DNA from: an uncultured Clostridia bacterium
GTDB taxonomy: Bacteria > Bacillota > Clostridia > Peptostreptococcales > Anaerovoracaceae
Length of the DNA: 64,000 bases
Direction: 5' to 3'
NCBI GenBank assembly: GCA_938034165.1
Contig: CALHKP010000011.1
Location: forward strand, 30,626-94,625
Below are positions 43,733 through 53,107 of the stretch, one piece after another; the stretch's first letter is position 1, and each line of letters begins with the position of its first letter. Position numbers and translations under genes: made by a program. Under the pieces are notes generated by a model. That model worked only from the letters and a program-made list of their open reading frames with translations. It searched no databases and was not told where the DNA came from.

Positions 43733-44986
43733 TTGATTAATATACATAAATTAAAAACAAATGCAAGACTTGTAACGGAATACCTTCCATATGTTCAGTC
43801 GGTTGCTCTTGGAATTTGGGTTAAGGCAGGGGCCGTTAATGAAACCGGTCTTAATGCAGGTATTTCACACTATGTTGAACATATGATGTTCAAAGGCACA
43901 TCTAAGAGAAGTGCTAAACAGATTGCAAGTGATATAGACAAAATAGGCGGGCAGATAAACGCTTTTACAGGAAAAGAAGCAACATGCTACTACGTAAAAA
44001 CCATTACCGAAAACTTTGAACAGGCTGCGGATGTTCTTATTGACATGCTGACAGATTCACTTCTTGATCCGAAGGAAATGGATAAGGAACGCCAGGTTAT
44101 ATGCGAAGAAATCAAGATGACTCTTGACACGCCTGACGACCTTGCTCATGAAACCGTAACAGAGATGGTTTTTGCCGGAAGAAATATCGGAAACTCAATC
44201 ATCGGAACTCCTGAAACTCTTGCAACTATAGATCAGAAGGTTATGAGAGATTACATAAACTCAGAATATGTTACAGAGGATATTGTAATTTCAATTTCAG
44301 GTAATTTCGATGAGCAGAAGGTCCTGAAGTACTTTGATAATAAATTCGAGTCTCTTGGCAGAAGCAAAACAGAGCCTGAGTACAAGAATGCAATCTACAA
44401 ACCGTCGTACAAATCAATCGTGAAAGATATCGAGCAGAGCCATATGTGTATCTGCACAGACGGAATCAAAATGGAAGATGACAGATATTTTGCACTTGCC
44501 ATTTTGAATAACATCATGGGTGGAAGTATGAGCTCGAGGCTTTTCCAGAATATAAGAGAAGAAAAAGGCCTTGCTTATTCTGTTTACAGTATGGCTCCGT
44601 CATACAGTAAAGACGGATATTTCAATATATATGCAGGTGTTAGCCATGACAAGATAACAGAAACTGTTGAAGGTATCCGATTTGAGCTTGAAGAGCTTGC
44701 AAAGAACGGCATCACAGAAGAAGAACTTGCTTCGTCGAGAGAGCAGCTCAAGGCATCCTACATTTTCGGTCAGGAAAATATAACGGGCAGAATGTTCAAA
44801 AATGGCAAGAATCTGCTTCTGCTCGGAAAGCTTTATACAGCAGACGAAATAATCGACGAATTCAGCAAAGTAACTATGAATGACATAAAAGAAGCTGAAA
44901 AACTTATCTGTGACTTTGATAATTATTCGGCAGTTATAGTCTCAAACAAGGAACTTGATGTTGATGCTATTATGAAGGGAAAATAA
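43733..44986 (+). CDS. M16 family zinc peptidase
   Basis: A 417-residue pitrilysin/processing-peptidase-like protein. The inverted zinc motif HYVEH (H46, E49, H50) and the distal glutamates (EEIKMTLDTPDD region) are present, as is the second M16 half with RIREEKGLAYSVYS-like sequence. In Firmicutes this type (YmxG/MlpA) is a cytosolic peptidase linked to protease regulation. The TTG start at 43733 is supported by AGGAGG ten bases upstream. Confidence 0.93.
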   Translation: MINIHKLKTNARLVTEYLPYVQSVALGIWVKAGAVNETGLNAGISHYVEHMMFKGTSKRSAKQIASDIDKIGGQINAFTGKEATCYYVKTITENFEQAADVLIDMLTDSLLDPKEMDKERQVICEEIKMTLDTPDDLAHETVTEMVFAGRNIGNSIIGTPETLATIDQKVMRDYINSEYVTEDIVISISGNFDEQKVLKYFDNKFESLGRSKTEPEYKNAIYKPSYKSIVKDIEQSHMCICTDGIKMEDDRYFALAILNNIMGGSMSSRLFQNIREEKGLAYSVYSMAPSYSKDGYFNIYAGVSHDKITETVEGIRFELEELAKNGITEEELASSREQLKASYIFGQENITGRMFKNGKNLLLLGKLYTADEIIDEFSKVTMNDIKEAEKLICDFDNYSAVIVSNKELDVDAIMKGK

Positions 44987-45418
44987 ATGAAAATAAAAAT
45001 TATAAGCAAAAGCGGCAAGATACCTTCTTATGCAACTGAGTTTTCATCAGGATTTGACATAAGAGCTTATCTGCCGGAAGGTGACTTGCTTCTGAAGTCC
45101 GGCGAAAGAGCTCTTGTTCCGACAGGAATATTTATGGAACTGGTGCCGGGATATGAAGCGCAGGTAAGAGCGCGAAGCGGCCTTGCAATCAAACATGGAA
45201 TCGGACTTGTGAACGGTATAGGAACAGTGGATTCAGATTACAGGGGTGAACTGAAAATTCCATTGATAAACTGGGGCAAAGAAGACTTTCTGATAAAAAA
45301 CGATGACAGAATCGCACAGGTTGTTATCGCAAAATATGAACAGGTTGAATTTGACCTTGTTGACGAGATTAACGAGACAGAAAGAGGAGAAGGCGGATTC
45401 GGACATACAGGGATTTAG
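44987..45418 (+). CDS. dut: dUTP diphosphatase
   Basis: A 143-residue trimeric dUTPase with its five motifs: SGFDIRAY, ARSGLAIKHGI, VNGIGTVDSDYRGE, NDRIAQVV-type (NDDRIAQVVI) and the C-terminal RGEGGFGHTG. It hydrolyses dUTP to dUMP, keeping uracil out of DNA. It starts one base after the M16 stop and is followed 11 bases later by a dNTP triphosphohydrolase, a nucleotide-pool pair. Confidence 0.97.
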   Translation: MKIKIISKSGKIPSYATEFSSGFDIRAYLPEGDLLLKSGERALVPTGIFMELVPGYEAQVRARSGLAIKHGIGLVNGIGTVDSDYRGELKIPLINWGKEDFLIKNDDRIAQVVIAKYEQVEFDLVDEINETERGEGGFGHTGI

Positions 45419-45429
45419 AGGTGATATAA

Positions 45430-46425
45430 ATGTTTGACAGAATTGATGCCGAAAACAGAGAAAAGCTGCTGTCGCCGAAGGCTCAGAAGTCTTCTGAAAG
45501 TATGGGGAGACAGGTATATGAGGAGCCTTGTCAGCTTAGAACGGAATTTCAGCGTGACAGAGATAGGATACTTCATTCCAAAGCTTTCAGAAGGCTTATG
45601 CACAAAACTCAGGTTTTTCTTGCACCGGAAGGAGATCATTACAGAACGAGACTTACTCATACTCTTGAGGTTTGCCAGGTTTCGAGAACTATAGCAAGGG
45701 CACTTAATCTGAATGAGGATCTGACAGAGGCTATCGCATTGGGACATGACCTCGGGCATACGCCTTTTGGCCATAACGGTGAGGCTGTTCTTGACAGAAT
45801 TCATCCCGGTGGTTTTCGACACAATGAACAAAGTCTGAGAGTGGTGGATATTCTGGAATCTACTCCTGAACGCATGGGAATGAATCTTACATTTGAGGTG
45901 CGAGACGGAATATTGAATCATAGCGGTAAACTGAAAGCAAAGACCCTGGAAGGGCAGATTGTAAATCTTAGCGACAGAATAGCATATATCAATCATGATA
46001 TAGATGATGCGATTCGAAGTGGAGTTCTTACATTAGGAGATCTCCCGAAAGAACCGATAGAGATTTTCGGTAAAAAGCACAGCGACAGAATCGACTGCAT
46101 GGTAAAAAACGTTGTGACTTTTAGTGAAGATAAGGATTATATCGCTATGGACAATGAACATACAGAGCAACTTCTAAACCTCAGAAGTTTTATGTTCGAA
46201 AACGTCTACAGGAGCAAAAAAATAAAAAAAGAGGAAGATCTGGCAAAGGTTGACCTTATTATCACTACTTTATATGAATATTTTTATAACAATCCATCCA
46301 AATTACCTCAAGATAGCCTGAAACTTATAGAAAAAGATGGCATAAATGTAATAGTAAAAGACTATATTGCGGGTATGACCGATAGATTTGCCCAAAATTT
46401 ATATGAAGAAATTCAAAATAAATAA
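45430..46425 (+). CDS. dgt: dGTP triphosphohydrolase-like HD protein
   Basis: A 331-residue HD-domain protein with the Dgt-type pattern HSKAFRRLMHKTQVF, THTLEVCQVSRTIARAL and GHDLGHTPFGHNGE. It probably removes triphosphate from deoxynucleotides. The short form located just before dnaG and rpoD is standard for Clostridia. AGAGGTGAT precedes the ATG. Confidence 0.9.
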   Translation: MFDRIDAENREKLLSPKAQKSSESMGRQVYEEPCQLRTEFQRDRDRILHSKAFRRLMHKTQVFLAPEGDHYRTRLTHTLEVCQVSRTIARALNLNEDLTEAIALGHDLGHTPFGHNGEAVLDRIHPGGFRHNEQSLRVVDILESTPERMGMNLTFEVRDGILNHSGKLKAKTLEGQIVNLSDRIAYINHDIDDAIRSGVLTLGDLPKEPIEIFGKKHSDRIDCMVKNVVTFSEDKDYIAMDNEHTEQLLNLRSFMFENVYRSKKIKKEEDLAKVDLIITTLYEYFYNNPSKLPQDSLKLIEKDGINVIVKDYIAGMTDRFAQNLYEEIQNK

Positions 46426-46486
46426 AGGAAAGGCATTTGTTGTATAGAATATTATATTGTGGGATTATTAGAGGGGAGGTTTTGTT

Positions 46487-48241
46487 ATGGCATATTCTAT
46501 AGAGAATTCATCAATCGAAAACCTTCTCAGCCAAATAAATATAGTGGATGTTATAGGCAGCGTTGTGCAGCTTAAGCGTTCCGGAAGCAATTACAAAGGT
46601 GTTTGTCCATTCCATAACGAAAAAACACCTTCTTTTGTTGTTTCGGAACAGAAACAGATTTTTACCTGCTTCGGATGCGGAGCTACAGGTAATGTAATCA
46701 AGTTTGTTATGCTTTATTACAACATGGGATTTGTTGAAGCTGTAGAAAAGCTTGCTGACGAATACGGTATTAAACTTGAGAGAAATATATATGGTGAGAA
46801 CCTGGATGCATATTATGATGCAAACAGACTCGCCGCACGTTTTTTTTACAAGTCATTTACCGAAAAAGCGAACAAAGGTTACTCATACATGAAGAGAAGA
46901 GAAATCTCACCTTCCACACTCAAGCGTTTTGGCATCGGGTATGCGGATGAGAATTGGACAAGCCTTGTTGACTTTCTGACAAAAAACGGCGTAGAAAAGA
47001 AGGTCATGCTGGAGCTTGGTCTTGCCGCAGAGAGCAAGGGCAGAGTATATGATAAATTCCGAAACAGAGTGATGTTTCCTATAATCAATACCAGTGGGAA
47101 GGTCATAGGGTTTGGCGGCCGTGCCATAGACCCGAATGATAATCCAAAATATCTTAATTCACCCGAAAGCAAGGTGTTCAAAAAGAAGAATAATTTGTAT
47201 GGGCTAAACATCACAAGAGAAAATATAGGAAAAGATGGTTACATTATCCTGGTAGAAGGGTATATGGATACTATAGCACTCTATCAGAGCGGTGTGCAGA
47301 ATGTTGTTGCATCTCTCGGAACCGCTTTGACAGATAATCAGGCAAGGTTGATTAAGAGATACACTTCTAATGTAATTTTGTCTTATGACGCTGATCAGGC
47401 CGGACAGAATGCGGCTCTTAGAGGAATGGAGATTCTAAGAAAAGAGGAATGTAAAGTGAAGGTGCTTCATGTTACCGACGGTAAGGATCCGGACGAGTTT
47501 GTGAAGCACAACGGAAAAAAAGCTTTTCTTAAACTTATAGACGGCGCATTGCCATATGGGGAGTACCGGCTTAAGGCAGCCGCAAGGAGTTTTGATATTT
47601 CAAAGGATGACCAAAAACTAGAGTATATACAGGTTGCTGTCAAAATTCTCAAAGAGCTTTCTCCGGTAGAACGTGATATGTATATAAAAAAGCTGTCGAA
47701 GGATATTAACGTATCTGAAGGGGCTTTGAGGATGGAACTTTCTGAGGAAAAGACTTCCCAAGAGAATATTCCGGTCCATGACTACCATAAGACGGAAGAA
47801 AAGGAATCTCTGAACATATTGCCGGTGGAAAAGGATATTTTGAGACTTATAACAAGGGATGAGACTTTTATAGGGAAAGTCAGAGAGAATAAGGGTCTGA
47901 TACTAACTGATGCAGGAAAACAGATTTTTTCGGTTCTGGAAAAAGATATAAGAGAAAATGGAACACTTGATATTGTAAGGGTTCTTGATTCTTTGGATGG
48001 CAGGCTTTATGATCTGCTTTGTGAAATTATGGAAACCGTACCTGCTGCGGGTTCCGAAAATGAGATCTTTGCTGAGTGCGTAAGGAAACAGAAACTGCGG
48101 GCTCTCGAGGAGGAAGAAAAAAAGATAATAACAATGTTTAAACTGGCAGACGAGTCAAACAGTGATATTAATCTGACTGATTTGATGAACAGGCTAAAAG
48201 ATATTCAGAAGAAGATCCAAGATGAAAGGATGAAAGGTTAA
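46487..48241 (+). CDS. dnaG: DNA primase
   Basis: A 584-residue DnaG. The CHC2 zinc finger (CPFHNEKTPSFVV, then FTCFGCGATGN) is followed by the Toprim catalytic domain (LVEGYMDTIALYQ, LSYDADQAGQNAA, DGKDPDEFV) and a C-terminal helicase-interaction domain. It makes RNA primers for replication. GGGGAGG precedes the ATG. It forms the classic macromolecular-synthesis pair with rpoD, six bases downstream. Confidence 0.97.
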   Translation: MAYSIENSSIENLLSQINIVDVIGSVVQLKRSGSNYKGVCPFHNEKTPSFVVSEQKQIFTCFGCGATGNVIKFVMLYYNMGFVEAVEKLADEYGIKLERNIYGENLDAYYDANRLAARFFYKSFTEKANKGYSYMKRREISPSTLKRFGIGYADENWTSLVDFLTKNGVEKKVMLELGLAAESKGRVYDKFRNRVMFPIINTSGKVIGFGGRAIDPNDNPKYLNSPESKVFKKKNNLYGLNITRENIGKDGYIILVEGYMDTIALYQSGVQNVVASLGTALTDNQARLIKRYTSNVILSYDADQAGQNAALRGMEILRKEECKVKVLHVTDGKDPDEFVKHNGKKAFLKLIDGALPYGEYRLKAAARSFDISKDDQKLEYIQVAVKILKELSPVERDMYIKKLSKDINVSEGALRMELSEEKTSQENIPVHDYHKTEEKESLNILPVEKDILRLITRDETFIGKVRENKGLILTDAGKQIFSVLEKDIRENGTLDIVRVLDSLDGRLYDLLCEIMETVPAAGSENEIFAECVRKQKLRALEEEEKKIITMFKLADESNSDINLTDLMNRLKDIQKKIQDERMKG

Positions 48242-48247
48242 TTTTTT

Positions 48248-49435
48248 ATGGCAAACGAAGAAAAGAAAAAAACTGAAGCTCAAGACATGTTCGAAGGAAT
48301 GAATCCGGAACAGATTAAGAAAGAGGTAATCAAAAAACTTACAGAATGTGCCAAGCAGAAGAAAAATACTCTTACATATGCTGACATGGCTGATTATCTT
48401 GACTCTTTGGATTTGAGCAAAAATGTAATCGACGAAATTTATGATACGCTTCTCGGTAAAGATATAAACATCACCGGTGAGACTGATATGGAAGATTTCA
48501 CTCTGATGATGGAAAATGATGACGATGATGACGAAAAGGAAGATGACGGTATCGTAGTTGATGCAAACGGAGATATAGATATCGAAGCAACTATTCCTAA
48601 GGGGATTTCTGTAGATGACCCTGTAAGAATGTATCTTAAGGAAATCGGAAAAGTTCCTCTACTGAGTGCAGAGGAGGAAATTGAGCTTGCAAAGAGAATC
48701 GAGCAGGGTGACGAAGAAGCAAAGAACAAGTTGTGTGAAGCAAACCTTCGTCTTGTTGTAAGTATCGCAAAGCGTTTTGTGGGTAGAGGAATGCTTTTCC
48801 TTGACCTGATTCAGGAAGGTAACTTGGGTCTTATTAAGGCCGTAGATAAGTTTGATTACCGAAAAGGATTCAAATTCTCAACTTATGCTACATGGTGGAT
48901 TAGACAGGCTATCACAAGATCAATTGCTGACCAGGCAAGAACAATAAGAATTCCTGTTCATATGGTTGAAACAATCAACAAGCTTATCAGAGTTTCAAGA
49001 CAGCTTCTTCAGACATACGGAAGAGAACCGCTGCCTGAGGAAATCGCAAAAGAAATGGGTATTTCCGTTGAGAAGGTTCGCGAAATCCAAAAGATTGCTC
49101 AGGAACCTGTATCATTGGAAACTCCTATAGGAGAAGAAGAAGACAGCCATCTTGGTGATTTTATTCCGGATGATGATGTTCCTGCACCTGCAGAGGCTGC
49201 AGCCTACTCAATGCTGAAGGAACAGCTTATGGAAGTTTTGGATACTCTGACGGAAAGAGAACAGAAGGTTCTTAAACTTAGATTTGGCCTTGAAGATGGC
49301 AGATCAAGAACTCTTGAAGAAGTAGGAAAAGAATTTGATGTTACAAGAGAAAGAATCAGACAGATAGAAGCAAAGGCTCTCAGAAAGCTGAGACATCCAA
49401 GCAGAAGCAAAAAGTTAAAGGATTATTTAGAATAA
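48248..49435 (+). CDS. rpoD: primary sigma factor RpoD/SigA
   Basis: A 395-residue sigma-70 group 1 factor. A short acidic region 1 (about 1-110, with a run of Asp and Glu) is followed by region 1.2 (DPVRMYLKEIGKVPLLSAEE), region 2 (LIQEGNLGLIKAVDKFDYRK, FSTYATWWIRQAI), region 3 and region 4 (LREVG-like TLEEVGKEFDVTRERIRQIE). It directs RNA polymerase to housekeeping promoters such as those with TTGACA/TATAAT in this window. AAAGG precedes the ATG. Confidence 0.98.
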   Translation: MANEEKKKTEAQDMFEGMNPEQIKKEVIKKLTECAKQKKNTLTYADMADYLDSLDLSKNVIDEIYDTLLGKDINITGETDMEDFTLMMENDDDDDEKEDDGIVVDANGDIDIEATIPKGISVDDPVRMYLKEIGKVPLLSAEEEIELAKRIEQGDEEAKNKLCEANLRLVVSIAKRFVGRGMLFLDLIQEGNLGLIKAVDKFDYRKGFKFSTYATWWIRQAITRSIADQARTIRIPVHMVETINKLIRVSRQLLQTYGREPLPEEIAKEMGISVEKVREIQKIAQEPVSLETPIGEEEDSHLGDFIPDDDVPAPAEAAAYSMLKEQLMEVLDTLTEREQKVLKLRFGLEDGRSRTLEEVGKEFDVTRERIRQIEAKALRKLRHPSRSKKLKDYLE

Positions 49436-49442
49436 AAAATTT

Positions 49443-49470
49443 CCGGTCGCTGTTGTGGCCGGTTATTTTT
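49443..49470 (+). terminator. weak terminator after rpoD
   Basis: CCGGTC at 49443-49448 pairs with GGCCGG at 49457-49462 (one G-U), followed by TTATTTTT. It is short, so partial read-through into trmK is likely. Confidence 0.65.
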
Positions 49471-49490
49471 CGAAAAAGGAAAAAAGAAAA

Positions 49491-50228
49491 ATGAAACTAA
49501 GTGACAGACTACTTATGATTGCCTCGAATGTAAGTCCGGGAGAATCTGTAGCCGATATAGGCACTGATCATGGTTTCTTGCCGCTTTATCTGTGGGAGCA
49601 TAAAATATCACCTAAAGTCGTATTTTGCGATATAAGTGAAGGCTCTTTACAGAAGGCAAAGGACACATGCAGCGAATTTTATCCTGATGACAGTTTCGAT
49701 TTCAGACATGGCAATGGACTCGATATACTGGAATGTGGCGAGGTTGACACTATTACCATAGCCGGAATGGGCGGACTTCTGATGTGCGAAATTCTTGACT
49801 GGGATATGGACAAAAGCAAATCATTCAAAAAATATGTTCTGCAGCCGAGAAATAATCCGGGAAAACTCAGAAGCTGGCTTGCGGCACACAATTTTAGAAT
49901 TGTAAGAGAGCAGCTTGTAAAAGAAGGAAAGTTCATCTGTGAAATTCTGACAGTTCTGACTCCTGATGAAAAGGGAATGGAAAATGCAGCGCAATATATT
50001 ACGGATTCTATTTATGCGGAATTTCCGGAAATGCTACTGGATAATGACTTTGATATACTGGAGCAGTACCTTACTCTTCACCTGAAAAAGCAAAGACGCA
50101 TTAAGCAGAGAATCATATCAGGCAGAGGGTTTTCATGTAATCCGACAGAGGACGAAGAAGTAAAGGAAATACAGCGCAGAATAGACCATTTAAATTATTT
50201 ATTATCAAAAGCAAAGGAGGAAAAATGA
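49491..50228 (+). CDS. trmK: tRNA (adenine22-N1)-methyltransferase TrmK
   Basis: A 245-residue SAM enzyme: MKLSDRLLMIASNVSPGESV, then motif I VADIGTDHGFLPLYL, then TITIAGMGGLLMCEIL and LQPRNNPGKLRSWL, as in Firmicute TrmK (YqfN). It methylates A22 in tRNA. The ATG at 49491 is preferred because it gives the family N-terminus; an upstream TTG at 49455 lies in the terminator. The stop overlaps the nif3-like start, the usual pairing. Confidence 0.92.
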   Translation: MKLSDRLLMIASNVSPGESVADIGTDHGFLPLYLWEHKISPKVVFCDISEGSLQKAKDTCSEFYPDDSFDFRHGNGLDILECGEVDTITIAGMGGLLMCEILDWDMDKSKSFKKYVLQPRNNPGKLRSWLAAHNFRIVREQLVKEGKFICEILTVLTPDEKGMENAAQYITDSIYAEFPEMLLDNDFDILEQYLTLHLKKQRRIKQRIISGRGFSCNPTEDEEVKEIQRRIDHLNYLLSKAKEEK

Positions 50229-51025
50229 TGAACATTAATGACCTGAAGGATATTTTGGATGATATCTGCATACCGGGACTTGCAGAAAGCTGGGATAACA
50301 GCGGATACCAGATAAAAATACATGACGGTGACATAAAAAAGATTATGGTGGCTATGGAAATTACAGATGCTGTAATAGATGAGGCTGTCAGCCTTTCAGC
50401 GGATGTTATTGTAACTCATCATCCTCTAATTTTTGCACCCGTAAAGGAAATCAGTAACGATAACATTCCCGGCAGATATATAACCAAGCTGATTCAGAAC
50501 AAAATATCAGTGATTTCGGAGCATACAAACTTTGACAAGGTTGACGGAGGAAACAACGATTATATCGGAAAGCTTCTGGGAATCGGAAATATCAGATACC
50601 TGGGGGATGACGAAGGATACTGCAGAACAGGTTCCTTTGATGAGCCGGTTGCACTTAAAGAAATCGCTCACCTTATAAGTGAAAGGTTTGATATAGACGA
50701 ATCGTTTTTCCACATCATAGGAGACCCTAATCGCAAGATTAAATCCATTGCGTGGTGCAGTGGTGCCGGTTCTGAATTTATTGTTCTTGCAGCTTCAAAG
50801 GGAGTAGATTTGTTTATTACAGGTGATGTAAAGTATCATACGGCGCAGATGGCTTCAGAGCTTGGAATAAGCGTAATTGATGCGGGTCACTATGGAACGG
50901 AAATTATCTTTGTTGATAACATGGCTGCACTGCTTTCGGAATCTGCAAAGAAAAGCAAAATGGAAATTGAAATTGTGAAATCTTCTGTAGACATTAATCC
51001 ATACAGAAGAGTAGAAGATATATAG
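50225..51025 (+). CDS. Nif3-like dinuclear metal center protein
   Basis: A 266-residue Nif3/YqfO-type protein. VIVTHHPLIFAPVK holds two metal-binding histidines; DLFITGDVKYHTAQMA and DAGHYGTE hold the rest. It is the short form without the inserted PII-like domain of the longer Bacillus protein. The biochemical role is unsettled. Start ATGATG at 50225/50228 with GGAGGAAA upstream, overlapping trmK. Confidence 0.9.
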   Translation: MMNINDLKDILDDICIPGLAESWDNSGYQIKIHDGDIKKIMVAMEITDAVIDEAVSLSADVIVTHHPLIFAPVKEISNDNIPGRYITKLIQNKISVISEHTNFDKVDGGNNDYIGKLLGIGNIRYLGDDEGYCRTGSFDEPVALKEIAHLISERFDIDESFFHIIGDPNRKIKSIAWCSGAGSEFIVLAASKGVDLFITGDVKYHTAQMASELGISVIDAGHYGTEIIFVDNMAALLSESAKKSKMEIEIVKSSVDINPYRRVEDI

Positions 51026-51044
51026 ATTAAGGAGAATTTAACAA

Positions 51045-52631
51045 TTGATTAATGTAACAAATGTAAGCTTAAATTTCAGCGGGCAGGCTTTGTTCAAGGA
51101 TGTTGACCTGAAGTTCACACCGGGTAACTGTTATGGAATTATAGGAGCAAACGGTGCCGGAAAGTCAACTTTTTTGAAAATCTTATCAGGAAATCTTGAG
51201 CCTTCCACAGGAAGTGTATCCGTAAAACCGGGAGTCAGAATGTCTGTCCTCAAGCAGGACCACTTTGCTTATGACGAATATTCGGTTCTTGATACCGTAA
51301 TAATGGGTAATGAAAGACTTTATGATATTATGAAGGAAAAAGATGCTATCTACATGAAAGAGGATTTTTCCGACGAAGACGGTATAAGAGCAGCTGAACT
51401 TGAGAGTGAGTTTGCCGAAATGAATGGATGGGAAGCGGAATCAGATGTAAGCAGACTTATTCAGGGTCTTGGACTTTCTGAAAGCATTCTTTACAGTCAG
51501 ATGGACACTCTGACAGGTAAGGAAAAGGTAAAGGTGCTCCTTGCACAAGCTTTATTCGGAAACCCGGGCATCATTCTTCTCGACGAGCCTACAAACCATC
51601 TGGACATAAAAGCCGTAAACTGGCTTGAGGATTTCCTTCTGGACTATGAGGGAACTGTAATTGTTGTATCTCACGACAGACACTTCCTCAATACTGTCTG
51701 CACAAATATCGTGGACATCGACTTTGGAAAAATCAAAATGTATGTCGGAAACTACGAGTTCTGGTACGAATCCAGCCAGATGATTCAAAAGATGATTAAA
51801 GACCAGAACAAGAAAAACGAAGATAAAATCAAAGAACTTCAGTCATTTATCCAGAGGTTCTCGGCAAATAAATCAAAATCCAAACAGGCTACATCAAGAA
51901 AGAAGCTTTTGGATAAGCTGACAGTGGAAGAGATGCCTGCATCATCAAGAAGATATCCTTTTGTAGGATTTAAGATGGATAGAGAAGCCGGAAAGGATAT
52001 TTTGGAAGTGAACGGAATTTCCAAGACAATAGACGGTGTTAAGGTTCTTGATAATGTAACATTCCGAGTGAACAAGGGCGACAAAATCGCTTTTGTAGGC
52101 GAAAATGAAATTGCAAATACTACATTGTTTAAAATTATCATGGGAGAAATGGAGCCGGATGAAGGTTCATACAAGTGGGGCGTAACAATTACTACATCGT
52201 ATCTTCCTATGGATAACTCTCAGTATTTCAACGGTTGTTCACTTAACCTTGTAGACTGGCTCAGTCAATACACAAGTGAAACTACAGAAAGCTTTATGAG
52301 AAGCTTCCTGGGAAGAATGCTTTTCTCAGGAGATGATGTATATAAAGAAGTTCAAGTTCTCTCAGGAGGAGAAAAGGTGAGATGTATGCTTTCAAGAATG
52401 ATGCTGTACGGCTCAAATGTTCTTGTCTTAGATCAACCTACAAACCACTTAGACTTGGAATCAATCACAGCAGTTAATAATGGTCTGACAAGCTTTGCAG
52501 GAAATATTCTCTTCGCTTCTCACGACCACGAATTCATTCAGACTATTGCCAACAAAATTATCGAATTTACTCCTGACGGAAAGATGATAGAAAAACTCGG
52601 AACTTACGACGAATATATCGAATCAAAGTAA
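51045..52631 (+). CDS. ABC-F family ATPase with degenerate second nucleotide site
   Basis: A 528-residue ABC-F protein (two ABC domains, no membrane part) of the YkpA/YbiT type. ABC1 has Walker A GANGAGKST (34-42) and Walker B LLDEPTNHLD. The inter-domain linker (about 245-310) is Lys/Ser-rich. ABC2 has VGENEIANTT (351-360), with Asn358 where Walker A normally has lysine, and VLDQPTNHLD with Gln464 in place of the catalytic glutamate; its signature LSGGE is intact. ABC-F proteins act on the ribosome in translation or antibiotic resistance. The TTG start has AAGGAG upstream. Confidence 0.92.
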   Translation: MINVTNVSLNFSGQALFKDVDLKFTPGNCYGIIGANGAGKSTFLKILSGNLEPSTGSVSVKPGVRMSVLKQDHFAYDEYSVLDTVIMGNERLYDIMKEKDAIYMKEDFSDEDGIRAAELESEFAEMNGWEAESDVSRLIQGLGLSESILYSQMDTLTGKEKVKVLLAQALFGNPGIILLDEPTNHLDIKAVNWLEDFLLDYEGTVIVVSHDRHFLNTVCTNIVDIDFGKIKMYVGNYEFWYESSQMIQKMIKDQNKKNEDKIKELQSFIQRFSANKSKSKQATSRKKLLDKLTVEEMPASSRRYPFVGFKMDREAGKDILEVNGISKTIDGVKVLDNVTFRVNKGDKIAFVGENEIANTTLFKIIMGEMEPDEGSYKWGVTITTSYLPMDNSQYFNGCSLNLVDWLSQYTSETTESFMRSFLGRMLFSGDDVYKEVQVLSGGEKVRCMLSRMMLYGSNVLVLDQPTNHLDLESITAVNNGLTSFAGNILFASHDHEFIQTIANKIIEFTPDGKMIEKLGTYDEYIESK

Positions 52632-52695
52632 GCACCGAGTAGGCAAAAAAATCCAAAAAATTGCAAAAACGTCTATTTATGCAGGCTTCAAATGC

Positions 52696-52724
52696 TTGAT
52701 AAATTGCGAATTCTATGCTATACT
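52696..52724 (+). promoter_or_regulatory. promoter for RNase P RNA
   Basis: TTGATA at 52696-52701, exactly 17 bases, TATACT at 52719-52724. Transcription would begin near 52731, which is where the RNA's first helix begins. Confidence 0.8.
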
Positions 52725-52730
52725 TATACA

Positions 52731-53080
52731 GTTATGGGTAGGTCAGACAATCGCGTGCATATGCATGAGGAAAGTCCGGGCTCCGCAGGGCAAGGATGCC
52801 GGATAACGTCCGGCGTAGGTAACTATAGGGAAAGTGCAACAGAAACATTCCGCCGAAACAGGTAATGCTGTGGTAAGGTTGAAATGGTGAGGTAAGAGCT
52901 CACCGGCGTCATGGAGACATGGCGACCGTGTAAACCCCATCCGGAGCAAGGTCAAATTGGGCGCAAAAGATGGCGGCCCGTCATCGCCCAGGTTGGTAGA
53001 CCGCATGAGCGAACAGTAATGTCTCGCCTTAGATAGATGATTGTCTAATACAGAACCCGGCTTATAGATTTGCCCATAAC
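52731..53080 (+). ncRNA. rnpB: RNase P RNA
   Basis: The conserved 5' core GAGGAAAGTCCGGGCTCC lies at 52767-52784 and the 3' universal segment ACAGAACCCGGCTTA at 53051-53065. Internal landmarks such as AGTGCAACAGAAA and GGTAAACCCC-like sequence are also present. GTTATGGG at 52731-52738 pairs with CCCATAAC at 53073-53080, closing helix P1. The size of 350 bases fits. This is the catalytic RNA that trims the 5' leader of tRNA precursors. Confidence 0.97.
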
Positions 53081-53107
53081 TTCATTTTATATCAGGGAGG
53101 ATTTTTT

